Shown one piece after another: positions 30,265-38,173 of a stretch of 56,797 nucleotides of DNA (position 1 is its first letter; every line of letters starts with the position of its first letter). The stretch covers positions 1-56,797 of the forward strand of contig JAFUDX010000029.1 in assembly GCA_017464425.1 (NCBI GenBank), in the 5' to 3' direction. The translations under genes and the position numbers were made by a program. Source of the stretch: Treponema sp. (GTDB taxonomy: Bacteria > Spirochaetota > Spirochaetia > Treponematales > Treponemataceae). The notes under the pieces were generated by a model that had not been told where the DNA came from, did not search any database, and saw nothing but the letters and a program-made list of their open reading frames with translations.

Positions 30265-30552
30265 ATGTCAGAAGAAAAAGTGGACTGCGGAAACGCGGAG
30301 CACAACGCGCACGACGGCAAAGACCACGGTGCGGCTCAGTGCGGAAATCCGCAGCACTACAACTGTGACGGAAAAGACCACAGCCCTGCGGAATGTGGAA
30401 AAGAAGGTCACAACAAGTGCGACGGTGGCGACCACAGCCCCGCGCCGTGCGGAATCGAAGGTCACTACAACTGCGACGGCAAAAATCACGAAACCTGTGA
30501 TGAATGTGGAAAACCGTTGTGCAACGGCGAAAATCATCAGCATCAAAAATAA
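30265..30552 (+). CDS. CHCH-repeat metal-binding protein, 95 residues
   Basis: Starts ATG 30265 (MSEEKVDCGNAEH), AGGAGG upstream. It has no signal peptide, so it should be cytoplasmic. Four repeats of exactly 18 residues follow the form C-G-x3-H-x2-[C/H]-D-G-x-[D/N]-H-x4. Cysteines are at 8, 26, 44, 62; histidines at 13, 31, 49, 67; C/H at 16, 34, 52, 70; histidines at 21, 39, 57, 75. A last cluster has C78, C81, C86 and H91. In total 10 Cys and 11 His occur in 95 residues. Each repeat offers four ligands, enough for one tetrahedral zinc. Lying between CobW and the zinc-binding protein, it is probably a zinc store or donor. Function is inferred; similar repeats occur as tails in some Firmicute proteins (recollection). 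Confidence 0.75.
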   Translation: MSEEKVDCGNAEHNAHDGKDHGAAQCGNPQHYNCDGKDHSPAECGKEGHNKCDGGDHSPAPCGIEGHYNCDGKNHETCDECGKPLCNGENHQHQK

Positions 30553-30571
30553 AAAAAGAGGAGAAAAAAAT

Positions 30572-32098
30572 ATGAAATTGACAAAAATTATTGCACTTGC
30601 AGGCGCGTTGCTTGCGCTTGGAATGGGTTCGGCATTTGCGGCTAAAAAGGCGGCGAACACGAACAAGCTCAAAGTCGTTACGACGATTTTCCCGGAATAT
30701 GACTGGGCGAAGCAGATTATCGGCGAAAAGGCGGATGATGTGGAGCTGACGCTTCTTTTGAACAACGGTGTTGATTTGCACTCGTATCAGCCGAGCGTGA
30801 AGGACATCGCGAAAATTCAGGAAGCGGACATTTTCGTGTATGTCGGTGGCGAAAGCGACGAGTGGGTGGACGATGTTCTCAAAAATGTCAAGACGAAGAA
30901 CCAGAAAGTCATCAATCTGCTTGAAGTGCTCGGCGACAAAGTGAAGGAAGAGGAACTTGTTGAGGGGATGCAAGAGGAAGAAGATGATGACGACCATGAC
31001 GGACATGAGCATCATCATCACGCACATGTGACGGATTTTGCCGACAGCGATGTGAAAGACCGCTCGCTTTCTGAATGGAACGGAAGCTGGCAGTCAACCT
31101 ACCCCCTTTTGCAGAACGGCTCGCTTGACAAAGTGATGGCTCACAAAGCAGAAGACGGAAAAAAAACGGCGAAAGAATACAAATCGTATTACGAGACCGC
31201 TTACAAAACCGATGTCCTCACGATTAATGTGGAAGGCTCAACGATGGAATTTGTGCGCAAAAACGGAAGCGATAAGGCTGATTACGAATACAAGGGATTT
31301 TATATTCGCACAAAAGATGACGGCTCAAAACAGGCTCGCTTTAAGTTCGAAAAAAAGAGCGGAAGTGCCGCCGCACCGAAATATCTTGTGTTCAGCGACC
31401 ACGAAATTGCGCCAGCTGAGCCAGAGCATTTCCATCTTTACGCGGGAAATGACGGATTCGAGCCGCTTTTGAACGAGGGAACTCACTTTCCGACCTACTA
31501 TCCGGCAAAAATGACTGCGGCTGAAATCGTAGAAGAGATGATTGGTCACGAAGAAGAGCCTGAATTCGACGAGCATGTGTGGCTTTCGCTCAAAAACGCG
31601 CAAATTCTCTGCACGGAGATTGCCTCTGCCCTTTCTGAAAAGGATGCGAAAAATGCCGCCGTTTATCAGAAAAATCTTAGTGCGTACAACAAAAAACTTT
31701 CCGACCTCGACGCAAAATATGCATCGGCGGTGAAAGCGGGAAGCAAAAACACGCTGCTCTTCGGCGACCGATTTCCGTTCCGCTACCTCGTTGACGACTA
31801 CGGCTTGAAGTATTACGCGGCGTTCGTCGGCTGCTCGGCGGAAAGCGAGGCGAGCTTTAAGACAATCGTGTTCCTTTCTGAAAAAGTGAACGAACTGGGC
31901 TTGCAGGCGGTCTGCCAGATTGAAAGCGGCAACGGCAAAATCGCAAAAACGGTCATCTCGAACAGCAAGAACAAAAAGGCGAAAATGCTGACTTTCGATT
32001 CGCTCCAGTCAACCACGGCTAAGCAAATCAAAAAAGGCGCGACCTACCTCGGCGCGATGGAGAAAAATCTTGAAGTTCTCAAAGAAGCGTTAAAGTGA
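30572..32098 (+). CDS. Zinc ABC substrate-binding protein with nested ZinT domain
   Basis: 508 residues from ATG 30572, GAGGAG upstream. A signal peptide (MKLTKIIALAGALLALGMG, cleavage after AFA) is not followed by a lipobox. The ZnuA N-lobe (about 32-136; KVVTTIFPEYDWAKQI, zinc ligand His70 in DLHSYQPS) leads into an acidic/His-rich loop (138-152). Then comes a complete ZinT domain (about 155-326; RSLSEWNGSWQSTYPLL, SDHEIAPAEPEHFHLY with H277, H286, H288, and FPTYYPAKMTAAEIVEEM). The ZnuA C-lobe resumes (EFDEHVWLSLKNAQ with H335, then LLFGDRFPFRYLVDDYGL). In streptococcal AdcA the ZinT domain is at the C-terminus; here it sits between the lobes. The third ligand is Asp in FGDRF instead of His. 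No permease or ATPase gene is in the window. Confidence 0.88.
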   Translation: MKLTKIIALAGALLALGMGSAFAAKKAANTNKLKVVTTIFPEYDWAKQIIGEKADDVELTLLLNNGVDLHSYQPSVKDIAKIQEADIFVYVGGESDEWVDDVLKNVKTKNQKVINLLEVLGDKVKEEELVEGMQEEEDDDDHDGHEHHHHAHVTDFADSDVKDRSLSEWNGSWQSTYPLLQNGSLDKVMAHKAEDGKKTAKEYKSYYETAYKTDVLTINVEGSTMEFVRKNGSDKADYEYKGFYIRTKDDGSKQARFKFEKKSGSAAAPKYLVFSDHEIAPAEPEHFHLYAGNDGFEPLLNEGTHFPTYYPAKMTAAEIVEEMIGHEEEPEFDEHVWLSLKNAQILCTEIASALSEKDAKNAAVYQKNLSAYNKKLSDLDAKYASAVKAGSKNTLLFGDRFPFRYLVDDYGLKYYAAFVGCSAESEASFKTIVFLSEKVNELGLQAVCQIESGNGKIAKTVISNSKNKKAKMLTFDSLQSTTAKQIKKGATYLGAMEKNLEVLKEALK

Positions 32099-32147
32099 TA
32101 GAATAGTGCTGGCTGTCACATACGGCAGCCAGTTTGAGGGGGAACGC

Positions 32148-32585
32148 ATGAAAAAAATGTTGCTTTTTGCAAGTCTTTCGTTTCTTATAACGCTCGCTCT
32201 GATTTTTGCACAAAAGAAAACCGCTCGCTCCCCCACGAATATTGATTTGACCCGCATGAACCAGCAGATGATGTATTCGACACTGGTCAACATGCTCAGT
32301 GAGCCTGATTCATACAATGGAAAAACAGTTCGCTTGCATGGACAGTTTTTATCTTATGAATATGAAGAAAATGGCAAAACACTCCGTAGTTTTATGTGCA
32401 TGATTTCTGACCCACAGGCTTGTTGCGCACAGGGAATGGAATTCACACTCAACGAAGATAGAGCTTACCCTGATGATTATCCTACAGAATATGCCGAAAT
32501 CACGATACGCGGAATTTTCAAACACCACTCAAAAAATGGCTATGACACATCCGAACTCGTAGAAACAGAAATTGAATCCATGTGA
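32148..32585 (+). CDS. Membrane-anchored protein of the zinc locus
   Basis: 145 residues from ATG 32148 (MKKMLLFASL), GGGGG upstream. One N-terminal hydrophobic segment acts as signal anchor or signal peptide (cleavage possible after IFA). The remainder, including MLSEPDSYNGKTVRLHGQF, SDPQACCAQGMEF and EYAEITIRGIF, reads as a small OB-like beta-barrel with a CC pair. It lies 49 nt after the zinc-binding protein gene, on the same strand. Function unknown; a role in envelope metal handling is inferred from position. Confidence 0.65.
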   Translation: MKKMLLFASLSFLITLALIFAQKKTARSPTNIDLTRMNQQMMYSTLVNMLSEPDSYNGKTVRLHGQFLSYEYEENGKTLRSFMCMISDPQACCAQGMEFTLNEDRAYPDDYPTEYAEITIRGIFKHHSKNGYDTSELVETEIESM

Positions 32586-32587
32586 TA

Positions 32588-33517
32588 TTAAAACTCCACC
32601 ACAAATGCTTTCGTAAATCCCGCGTATTCATTAACGAACGATAGTTTTCCCTCGTGCTTTTCCATGATTTTGTGGGCGAGCGCGAGGCCTAAGCCGCTTC
32701 CGTTTTTTGACATGCGCGATTCATCGCCTGAAACGAACGGTTTGAAAATCTGAGCGGCAACTTCGCTCGGAATTGGATTTCCGTTGTCGGCGATGATTGT
32801 CTTGCCGTTTTCGTCCATGCTGATGCTGAGCGTCGTTCCGCGCGGATTGTGTTTGAGTGCATTATTCAGCAAATTCGTGAACACGCGGTCGATTTCAAGC
32901 GAATCGATATTCTTAATAACAGGCGTTTCGGGAATCTGCATGTCGAGATTGAAATCTTTTTCTTCAAAGTCAGTGTAGAGATTCGCGATTGATTTTCGCA
33001 AAACTTCCGCCACATCATCGTCTTTTTTGTAGAGCACATTTTCTGGACTTTCGAGCTTTACATATTCAAACAGACGGTCAATCAAATCATTCATGCGCAC
33101 CGCCTTTCTTGTAATCGTCTGCAAATATTCCGCTTTTTTCGTCTCCTCGCTCACCATGCCATCGGAAAGTGCCTTTGAGTAGCCAAGCACGCTCGTAATC
33201 GGCGTTTTGAGGTCGTGGGCGATGTTCGCAAACAGCATGAGCCGTTCTTTTTCCGCCTGCTCCTTGATTTTGTCGGCTTTGTTCATTTGCTTGAAAAACG
33301 ATACGCTGGAAATTGAGAATGAAACAACAAAGAAAAAAAGATTCGTGAATCTTACTATGTTTATGAAGAATTCGGTTTCTAAGTTTTCTTCACCAAGAAA
33401 ATAGGCGACTATAGTTTGAGTTACAAAACTTCCCACCATCCAAATGGCGAGCATCAAAATGTAAAAAACGAGGAAGAGAATTTTAAGTTTGAGCCATTTG
33501 AATCGCTTCTTTTTCAT
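32588..33517 (-). CDS. Sensor histidine kinase
   Basis: 309 residues. Two membrane helices (about 12-35 and 52-75) flank a very short external loop, so it may sense the envelope or membrane. The phospho-acceptor is His101 in NIAHDLKTPITSVLGY; the ATPase domain has NLLNNALKHNP (N box), ADNGNPIP (G1) and GSGLGLALAHK (G2). It overlaps the response regulator gene by 4 bp and forms a three-gene operon with it and the barrel protein. Confidence 0.92.
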   Translation of the reverse strand: MKKKRFKWLKLKILFLVFYILMLAIWMVGSFVTQTIVAYFLGEENLETEFFINIVRFTNLFFFVVSFSISSVSFFKQMNKADKIKEQAEKERLMLFANIAHDLKTPITSVLGYSKALSDGMVSEETKKAEYLQTITRKAVRMNDLIDRLFEYVKLESPENVLYKKDDDVAEVLRKSIANLYTDFEEKDFNLDMQIPETPVIKNIDSLEIDRVFTNLLNNALKHNPRGTTLSISMDENGKTIIADNGNPIPSEVAAQIFKPFVSGDESRMSKNGSGLGLALAHKIMEKHEGKLSFVNEYAGFTKAFVVEF

Positions 33518-34218
33518 TCCGAACTTTTCTCCAGCCGCCAGCCAAGTCCGCGTATGTTTTTAATTTTGACTCTTTTGCCGAGTTTTGCACGCAATTTGCT
33601 CAAGGCAACCATGATGCTGTTGTCTTCGACATAAAAATTTTCGCCCCACCCCGCTTCGCTGATTTGCGATTTTGTGAACACTTTGCCAGGAGAAGCCATC
33701 AGCAAAGCCAGAATTTTGAATTCCGTGCTCGTGATTTCGATTTCTGAGCCATCTTTTGAGAGCGTGCAGCCATTTGTGTCGAGGCGGATATTTTCAAACA
33801 CAAGCGCGGATTCCGATTCGGCTTCTTCATGAGAGTTTTGCGCGGGAAGAAGTTTTTTGAAACGGCGGATATTCGCGTTCACACGGGCGACCACTTCAAC
33901 AGGGTCGAACGGCTTTGTAATGTAGTCGTCCGCGCCCAAGTCCAGCCCCAGAATTTTATCGGAAGAGGCGACCCGCGCTGTAATCATCAGCACGGGAATG
34001 TCTTTTTCTTCGCGGATTTTTTTGAGCAGCTGGAAACCGTTGAATTCGGGCATCATCACATCGAGAAGTGCGCAGTCAATCTGCTCATGGTTCACGATTT
34101 CAAGTGCCTTTGCCCCGTTCTCCGCCTTAAAGACTGTATTTCCGTCTTTTTCAAAATAGAGCGCGAGAAGCTCAACGATTTCTGTCTCATCATCCGCGAT
34201 AAGAATGTTGTACGCCAT
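33514..34218 (-). CDS. OmpR-family response regulator
   Basis: 234 residues. Receiver with Asp9/Asp10, phospho-acceptor Asp53 in CALLDVMMPEFNG, Thr in LMITARVA and Lys102 in YITKPFDP; a winged-helix DNA-binding domain follows (about 140-232, TSTEFKILALLMASPGKVF to VKIKNIRGLGWRL). Its start overlaps the stop of the upstream barrel gene (TAATG) and its end overlaps the kinase gene, so all three are coupled. Confidence 0.93.
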   Translation of the reverse strand: MAYNILIADDETEIVELLALYFEKDGNTVFKAENGAKALEIVNHEQIDCALLDVMMPEFNGFQLLKKIREEKDIPVLMITARVASSDKILGLDLGADDYITKPFDPVEVVARVNANIRRFKKLLPAQNSHEEAESESALVFENIRLDTNGCTLSKDGSEIEITSTEFKILALLMASPGKVFTKSQISEAGWGENFYVEDNSIMVALSKLRAKLGKRVKIKNIRGLGWRLEKSSE

Positions 34219-34913
34219 TAGAAATTCCAGATGATACCGATTGTCGGCTGAATGCGGAATTTTCCCGCAAGGTCAGGACCATCGGAAGAATCTCTTTCTG
34301 TTGCAGTGTGTCCGTTCGTTTTTTTGTAAGTGTATTCGGTTCCATAGCTTGAACCACCGACAATAAGATAGCGGGCAGACAGATTTGCGAAAACTCCGAA
34401 ATGCTCTTTGATTCGGTATGAAGCGAATACATCAGCTCCCGCGCTTATCATTGCCAGCCCACAGATTTGGTCAACACTTTCGTAGGTGGAAAAAGTTTCG
34501 CCAATGGCAGGAACATCATCTTCTGAATCAAAAAATACCGATACATCACAGCCGAGCATTCCTGTTGCGGAAAGCGTGAATTTTTCCGTGTGAACAAAAG
34601 TCCAACCAGCCCCGACTGCGACATTGTAAAAAATGCCAAGATTGGAGTCACTGCCCTGCAATGCAACATCGTCTGATGCCGTAAGACCTGCCCCCAAGTC
34701 AGCCTTGACGGTGAATCCGCGTTCGTGAATGCCGACATATGTTCCTTCAAGACCATAGCCAATCTGGAAAATGTCGTCCACGCCCGATTTGTCAACGCCA
34801 ATCTGCGAAATGGGAAGCGTAAAACCGAAGCCGACATTGTTCGTCCATTTTTTAGCCGAAGCTCCGCTCAAAGCCATTGTTGCGGCAAGCAACGCGATTA
34901 CAATTTTTTTCAT
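34218..34913 (-). CDS. Outer-membrane beta-barrel-like protein of the two-component operon
   Basis: 231 residues from ATG 34913 with AAGGAG upstream. Signal peptide MKKIVIALLAATMALSG, cleavage after ASA. The mature part has alternating amphipathic strands and ends in IQPTIGIIWNF, a terminal aromatic typical of barrels recognised by the BAM machinery. It is the first gene of the operon with the response regulator and kinase, an unusual order that suggests it is a target or the sensed envelope component. Confidence 0.7.
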   Translation of the reverse strand: MKKIVIALLAATMALSGASAKKWTNNVGFGFTLPISQIGVDKSGVDDIFQIGYGLEGTYVGIHERGFTVKADLGAGLTASDDVALQGSDSNLGIFYNVAVGAGWTFVHTEKFTLSATGMLGCDVSVFFDSEDDVPAIGETFSTYESVDQICGLAMISAGADVFASYRIKEHFGVFANLSARYLIVGGSSYGTEYTYKKTNGHTATERDSSDGPDLAGKFRIQPTIGIIWNF

Positions 34914-35010
34914 AGTGAACTCCTTAGTAGAATCATTTTGTTGATTTAACCTTAACTCAAAGTCACAAAAGCGACAATCACTTTTTCTGGATTTTCCGCA
35001 CATTTAAGGT

Positions 35011-35040
35011 TTTGGAAAGATTTTATAAGATTTCGGAAAG
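35011..35040 (-). promoter_or_regulatory. Direct repeats upstream of the two-component operon
   Basis: On the minus strand CTTTCC occurs twice, 21 bp apart (GGAAAG at 35014-35019 and 35035-35040 on the plus strand), in the context TTTCCRAAA. Two half-sites two helical turns apart suit an OmpR-type regulator and could mark autoregulation. No clear -35 is present nearby, as expected for an activated promoter. Confidence 0.35.
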
Positions 35041-35073
35041 TTCCATTCAGTTTTAGAAATGGTGGAATGTTTG

Positions 35074-35102
35074 TTGATTTTTGAAACTGTTCCCAGTAGA
35101 AT
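35074..35102 (+). promoter_or_regulatory. Promoter of the cupin gene
   Basis: TTGATT (35074-35079), 17-bp spacer, TAGAAT (35097-35102). Confidence 0.55.
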
Positions 35103-35150
35103 CAAACCTATGAGCACTCGCTCACTTTAATAAAATTGTGGAGCAAAATT

Positions 35151-35489
35151 ATGAAAAATGACCGATGGGTGTTTTATAAAGATGTTGTGCCCGAAAATGC
35201 GGGGAACGGCGTAACTCGGCGCGTGCTTGCTTACAGCGATGACCTCATGTGCGTGGAAAATACCTTTGAAAAGGGCGCGGTCGGCTCGCTTCATCACCAC
35301 CCGCACACCCAAATCACCTATGTTGCGAGCGGAAAATTTGAATTTGAAATCGACGGTGTAAAAAAAATCGTCACAAAAGGCGACACCATGCTTAAAACAA
35401 ACGATGTCGTGCATGGCTGCGTGTGCCTCGAAGCAGGCGTTCTGCTCGATATTTTCAATCCCTACCGCGCTGATTTCGTAAAAGATTAA
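35151..35489 (+). CDS. Cupin-domain protein
   Basis: 112 residues from ATG 35151, GGAG 8 nt upstream. A single cupin: motif 1 G-S-L-H-H-H-P-H-T-Q-I-T-Y-V-A-S-G-K-F-E has the metal histidines and glutamate, and motif 2 is GDTMLKTNDVVHGC. It resembles small cupins (often isomerases or binding proteins); the substrate cannot be read. Monocistronic, ending at the terminator at 35491-35532. Confidence 0.82.
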   Translation: MKNDRWVFYKDVVPENAGNGVTRRVLAYSDDLMCVENTFEKGAVGSLHHHPHTQITYVASGKFEFEIDGVKKIVTKGDTMLKTNDVVHGCVCLEAGVLLDIFNPYRADFVKD

Positions 35490-35490
35490 C

Positions 35491-35532
35491 AAAAAACCGC
35501 CGTGCAGGGATTTTTCCTACACGGCGGTTTTG
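35491..35532 (+). terminator. Rho-independent terminator
   Basis: AAACCGCCGTG and CACGGCGGTTTT form an 11-bp stem with T residues after it. The A-rich left side makes it usable from the left-moving glgP transcript too. Confidence 0.7.
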
Positions 35533-35536
35533 CGCA

Positions 35537-35679
35537 AGGGATAGTAGCCGCGCGAAGCGTTGCGTAATGAGCGTAGCGAATGAAGCAATGGAGCGATTAG
35601 CGGAACGGCGGATAGCCCGACCGACACGAAGTGGCGGATGCGCCCAACTGCTCACTCCTCACTGCTACCTGCTCACTTT
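35537..35679. repeat. Dispersed repeat R1 (copy 2) followed by ACTGCTAACT-type repeat
   Basis: 35537-35650 repeats the block order of 26350-26450 (GCGCGAAGCGTTGC, GCGATTAGCGGAAC, AGCCCGACC, GCGCCCAA). 35646-35679 is a run of ACTGCTCACTCCTCACTGC units that abuts the glgP stop codon; the same unit is found in frame in the activase gene at 46600-46635 and 47271-47304. No gene. Confidence 0.6.
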
Positions 35680-38140
35680 ATTTCACTTCGCTGTCTTCAA
35701 CAACGACTTTCTTCAAGTGCCAGATGTCACGCACATAGTCTTCGATTGTGCGGTCTGACGAGAATTTGCCGGAATTCGCGATGTTGATGAGCGCTTTCTT
35801 TGCCCAGCCTTTTTTGTCGGCGTAGGCTTTTGCAAGCTCTTCATGCGCTTTGACATATTTGTCGAAGTCAGCAAGGACATAGTACACATCGGGTCTTTGA
35901 CCTTCAACGCCGTAGACGAGCGAATCGTGAATCTCTTTGAAGACCTGTCGGCTTGGGTCGTAAGTGCCGTCAACGAGCTGCTCAACGACTTTTTCAAGCT
36001 GCGGGTTTCGTTCGAGATACTGCTGAGGATTGTAAGAATGTTCTTCTTCCATTTTGAGAATTTCCGGCGTTGTATGACCAAACACAAATCCGTTGTCTTT
36101 GCCTGCTTCCTCAAAAATCTCAATGTTTGCGCCGTCGAGCGTACCCATTGTGAGCGCACCGTTGACCATGAATTTCATGTTTGAAGTGCCCGAAGCCTCT
36201 TTTCCTGCGGTAGAAATCTGCTCTGAGACATCTGCTGCCGGGAAGATTTTTTCGGCGACTGAAACGCGGTAGTTTTCGATGAACACAACGCGGAGTTTGC
36301 CACCAATGCGGCGGTCGTTGTTCACGCGCTCTGCAACGGTGTTAATGAGTTTGATAATTGCCTTTGCGCGGCGGTAGCCCGAAGCCGATTTTGCGCCGAA
36401 GATGAATGTGCGGTTCGGCGGATTGTAGCTTGGGTCTTCGATGATTCGGTTGTAGAGGTACATGATGTGAAGGACATTGAGAAGCTGCCTTTTATATTCA
36501 TGCAATCGCTTGACCTGAACATCGAAAATCGAATCCGGGTCAAGGAATTCGTTCTGCTTGTGCTTGAGGAATTCCACGAGAGCTTCCTTGTTGTGGCGTT
36601 TAATCTGAATGAGTTCTTCAAGAGATGCGTCATCGTCAGCAAATTTTTCGAGTTCCTTGAGTTTTGTCAAATCCTTTTCCCAGCCGTGACCGATTCGTTT
36701 TGTGATGAATTCGGAAAGTTCCGGGTTTGCGTTCAAAAGCCAACGACGCTGAGTGATACCGTTCGTCTTGTTGTTGAATTTTTTGGGGTAGAGCGCGTAC
36801 CAGTCTTTGAGTTCCTGATTTTTGAGAAGCTCGGTGTGCAATGCCGCAACGCCGTTTACGCTGAATCCCGCGTGGATTGCGAGCCATGCCATGTAGACTT
36901 TGCCGTCGTGAATGATAGACATGTGGTTCTGCTTCTGATAGTCGCTTGGGAATTTTGCGCGAAGCTCAATCATAAAGCGGCGGTTGATTTCTTCGACAAT
37001 CTGATAGATTCGCGGGAGCAAGCCCTGGAAGATTGAGATGTCCCATTTTTCGAGAGCCTCTGCCAAAATCGTGTGGTTGGTGTATGCGAATGTTTTCTGA
37101 ACGATTTCCCAAGAAGCGTTCCAGCCCATGCCGTATTCGTCCATGAGAATGCGCATAAGCTCAGGAATTGCGACGACTGGGTGCGTATCGTTGAGCTGAA
37201 TGACATGAAGCTCAGGGAATTTGCTAAAGTCAGTGCCGTAATTTGCGACGAAGTGGTGAACCAAATCCTGCAAAGAAGCCGAACAGAAGAAATACTGCTG
37301 CTTCAAGCGGAGCACTTTTCCCTGCGGGCCATTGTCGTTCGGATAAAGAACGCGCGTAACATTTTCGGCATCATTCTGGCGGACAACTGCCTCGTGATAG
37401 CGCATGTCATTGAAGAGCTGCAAGTCGAATCCGTCTGGAGAAGAAGCCTGCCACAAGCGGAGCGTGTTCACCGTGTTTGTATCAAAACCGACGATTGGCA
37501 TGTCATACGGAGTCGCGGTGATTTCCTCTGCGTTTTCGATGTAGAATCGGTCTTGACCGTCGGGCGTTTTGCCGTATTTGATTTCGCCGCCGAATTTAAC
37601 GGTGACAGACAAGTCGCTTCGTTTGATTTCCCACGGATCGCGGTGCTTCAACCAGTTGTCGGGATATTCAACCTGATAGCCGTTTTCGATTTTCTGCTCG
37701 AACATGCCGTACTGATAGCGAATGCCGTAGCCGTGTCCGGGGTAGTCCAAAGTTGCCAAAGAATCCAAGAAACACGCCGCCAATCGGCCAAGACCGCCGT
37801 TTCCCAAACCTGCGTCCGGCTCTTCGTCCTCAATAAGGTTGAGGTTGATATTCATGCCGTCGAGGACTTTTTTGACTTCGTTTTTAATTCCGAGGTTGAT
37901 GAGGTTGTTGCTCAATGCGCGACCCATCAAGAATTCTGCCGAAAGATAATACAACTGCTTCGTAGGCTTTTTCTCATAAGCGTTGCGAGTTGCCATCCAA
38001 GCGGGCATAATTACTTCTTGAACTGAAGCAGAAACTGCGTCGAACAAGTCATGGCTGTTTGCCTGAGAAATGTCCTTACCGTACTGTCGGCGAAGACGAG
38101 CGGAAAGATTCTCTCTGAATTCCTCTGCATCAAATTTCAT
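35678..38140 (-). CDS. glgP: Glycogen phosphorylase
   Basis: 820 residues, full length, strong AAGGAG before ATG. Family landmarks are GLGNGGLGRLAACFLDSLAT near residue 110, the GNPWE-like HRDPWEIKR, and the pyridoxal-phosphate lysine in EASGTSNMKFMVNGALT. The enzyme removes glucose-1-phosphate from glycogen ends in the cytoplasm. Its neighbour glgX, 33 nt upstream on the same strand, removes the branches, so the pair forms a glycogen breakdown operon. Confidence 0.95.
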   Translation of the reverse strand: MKFDAEEFRENLSARLRRQYGKDISQANSHDLFDAVSASVQEVIMPAWMATRNAYEKKPTKQLYYLSAEFLMGRALSNNLINLGIKNEVKKVLDGMNINLNLIEDEEPDAGLGNGGLGRLAACFLDSLATLDYPGHGYGIRYQYGMFEQKIENGYQVEYPDNWLKHRDPWEIKRSDLSVTVKFGGEIKYGKTPDGQDRFYIENAEEITATPYDMPIVGFDTNTVNTLRLWQASSPDGFDLQLFNDMRYHEAVVRQNDAENVTRVLYPNDNGPQGKVLRLKQQYFFCSASLQDLVHHFVANYGTDFSKFPELHVIQLNDTHPVVAIPELMRILMDEYGMGWNASWEIVQKTFAYTNHTILAEALEKWDISIFQGLLPRIYQIVEEINRRFMIELRAKFPSDYQKQNHMSIIHDGKVYMAWLAIHAGFSVNGVAALHTELLKNQELKDWYALYPKKFNNKTNGITQRRWLLNANPELSEFITKRIGHGWEKDLTKLKELEKFADDDASLEELIQIKRHNKEALVEFLKHKQNEFLDPDSIFDVQVKRLHEYKRQLLNVLHIMYLYNRIIEDPSYNPPNRTFIFGAKSASGYRRAKAIIKLINTVAERVNNDRRIGGKLRVVFIENYRVSVAEKIFPAADVSEQISTAGKEASGTSNMKFMVNGALTMGTLDGANIEIFEEAGKDNGFVFGHTTPEILKMEEEHSYNPQQYLERNPQLEKVVEQLVDGTYDPSRQVFKEIHDSLVYGVEGQRPDVYYVLADFDKYVKAHEELAKAYADKKGWAKKALINIANSGKFSSDRTIEDYVRDIWHLKKVVVEDSEVK

Positions 38141-38173
38141 GTAAAACTCCTTTTTTGGCCGTGTCCGACCGTT

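Noticed and set aside
30329..30571. An 81-codon upstream extension of the zinc-binding protein frame
   Set aside because: It overlaps the CHCH-repeat gene in another phase, and the ATG at 30572 has GAGGAG and a proper signal peptide.
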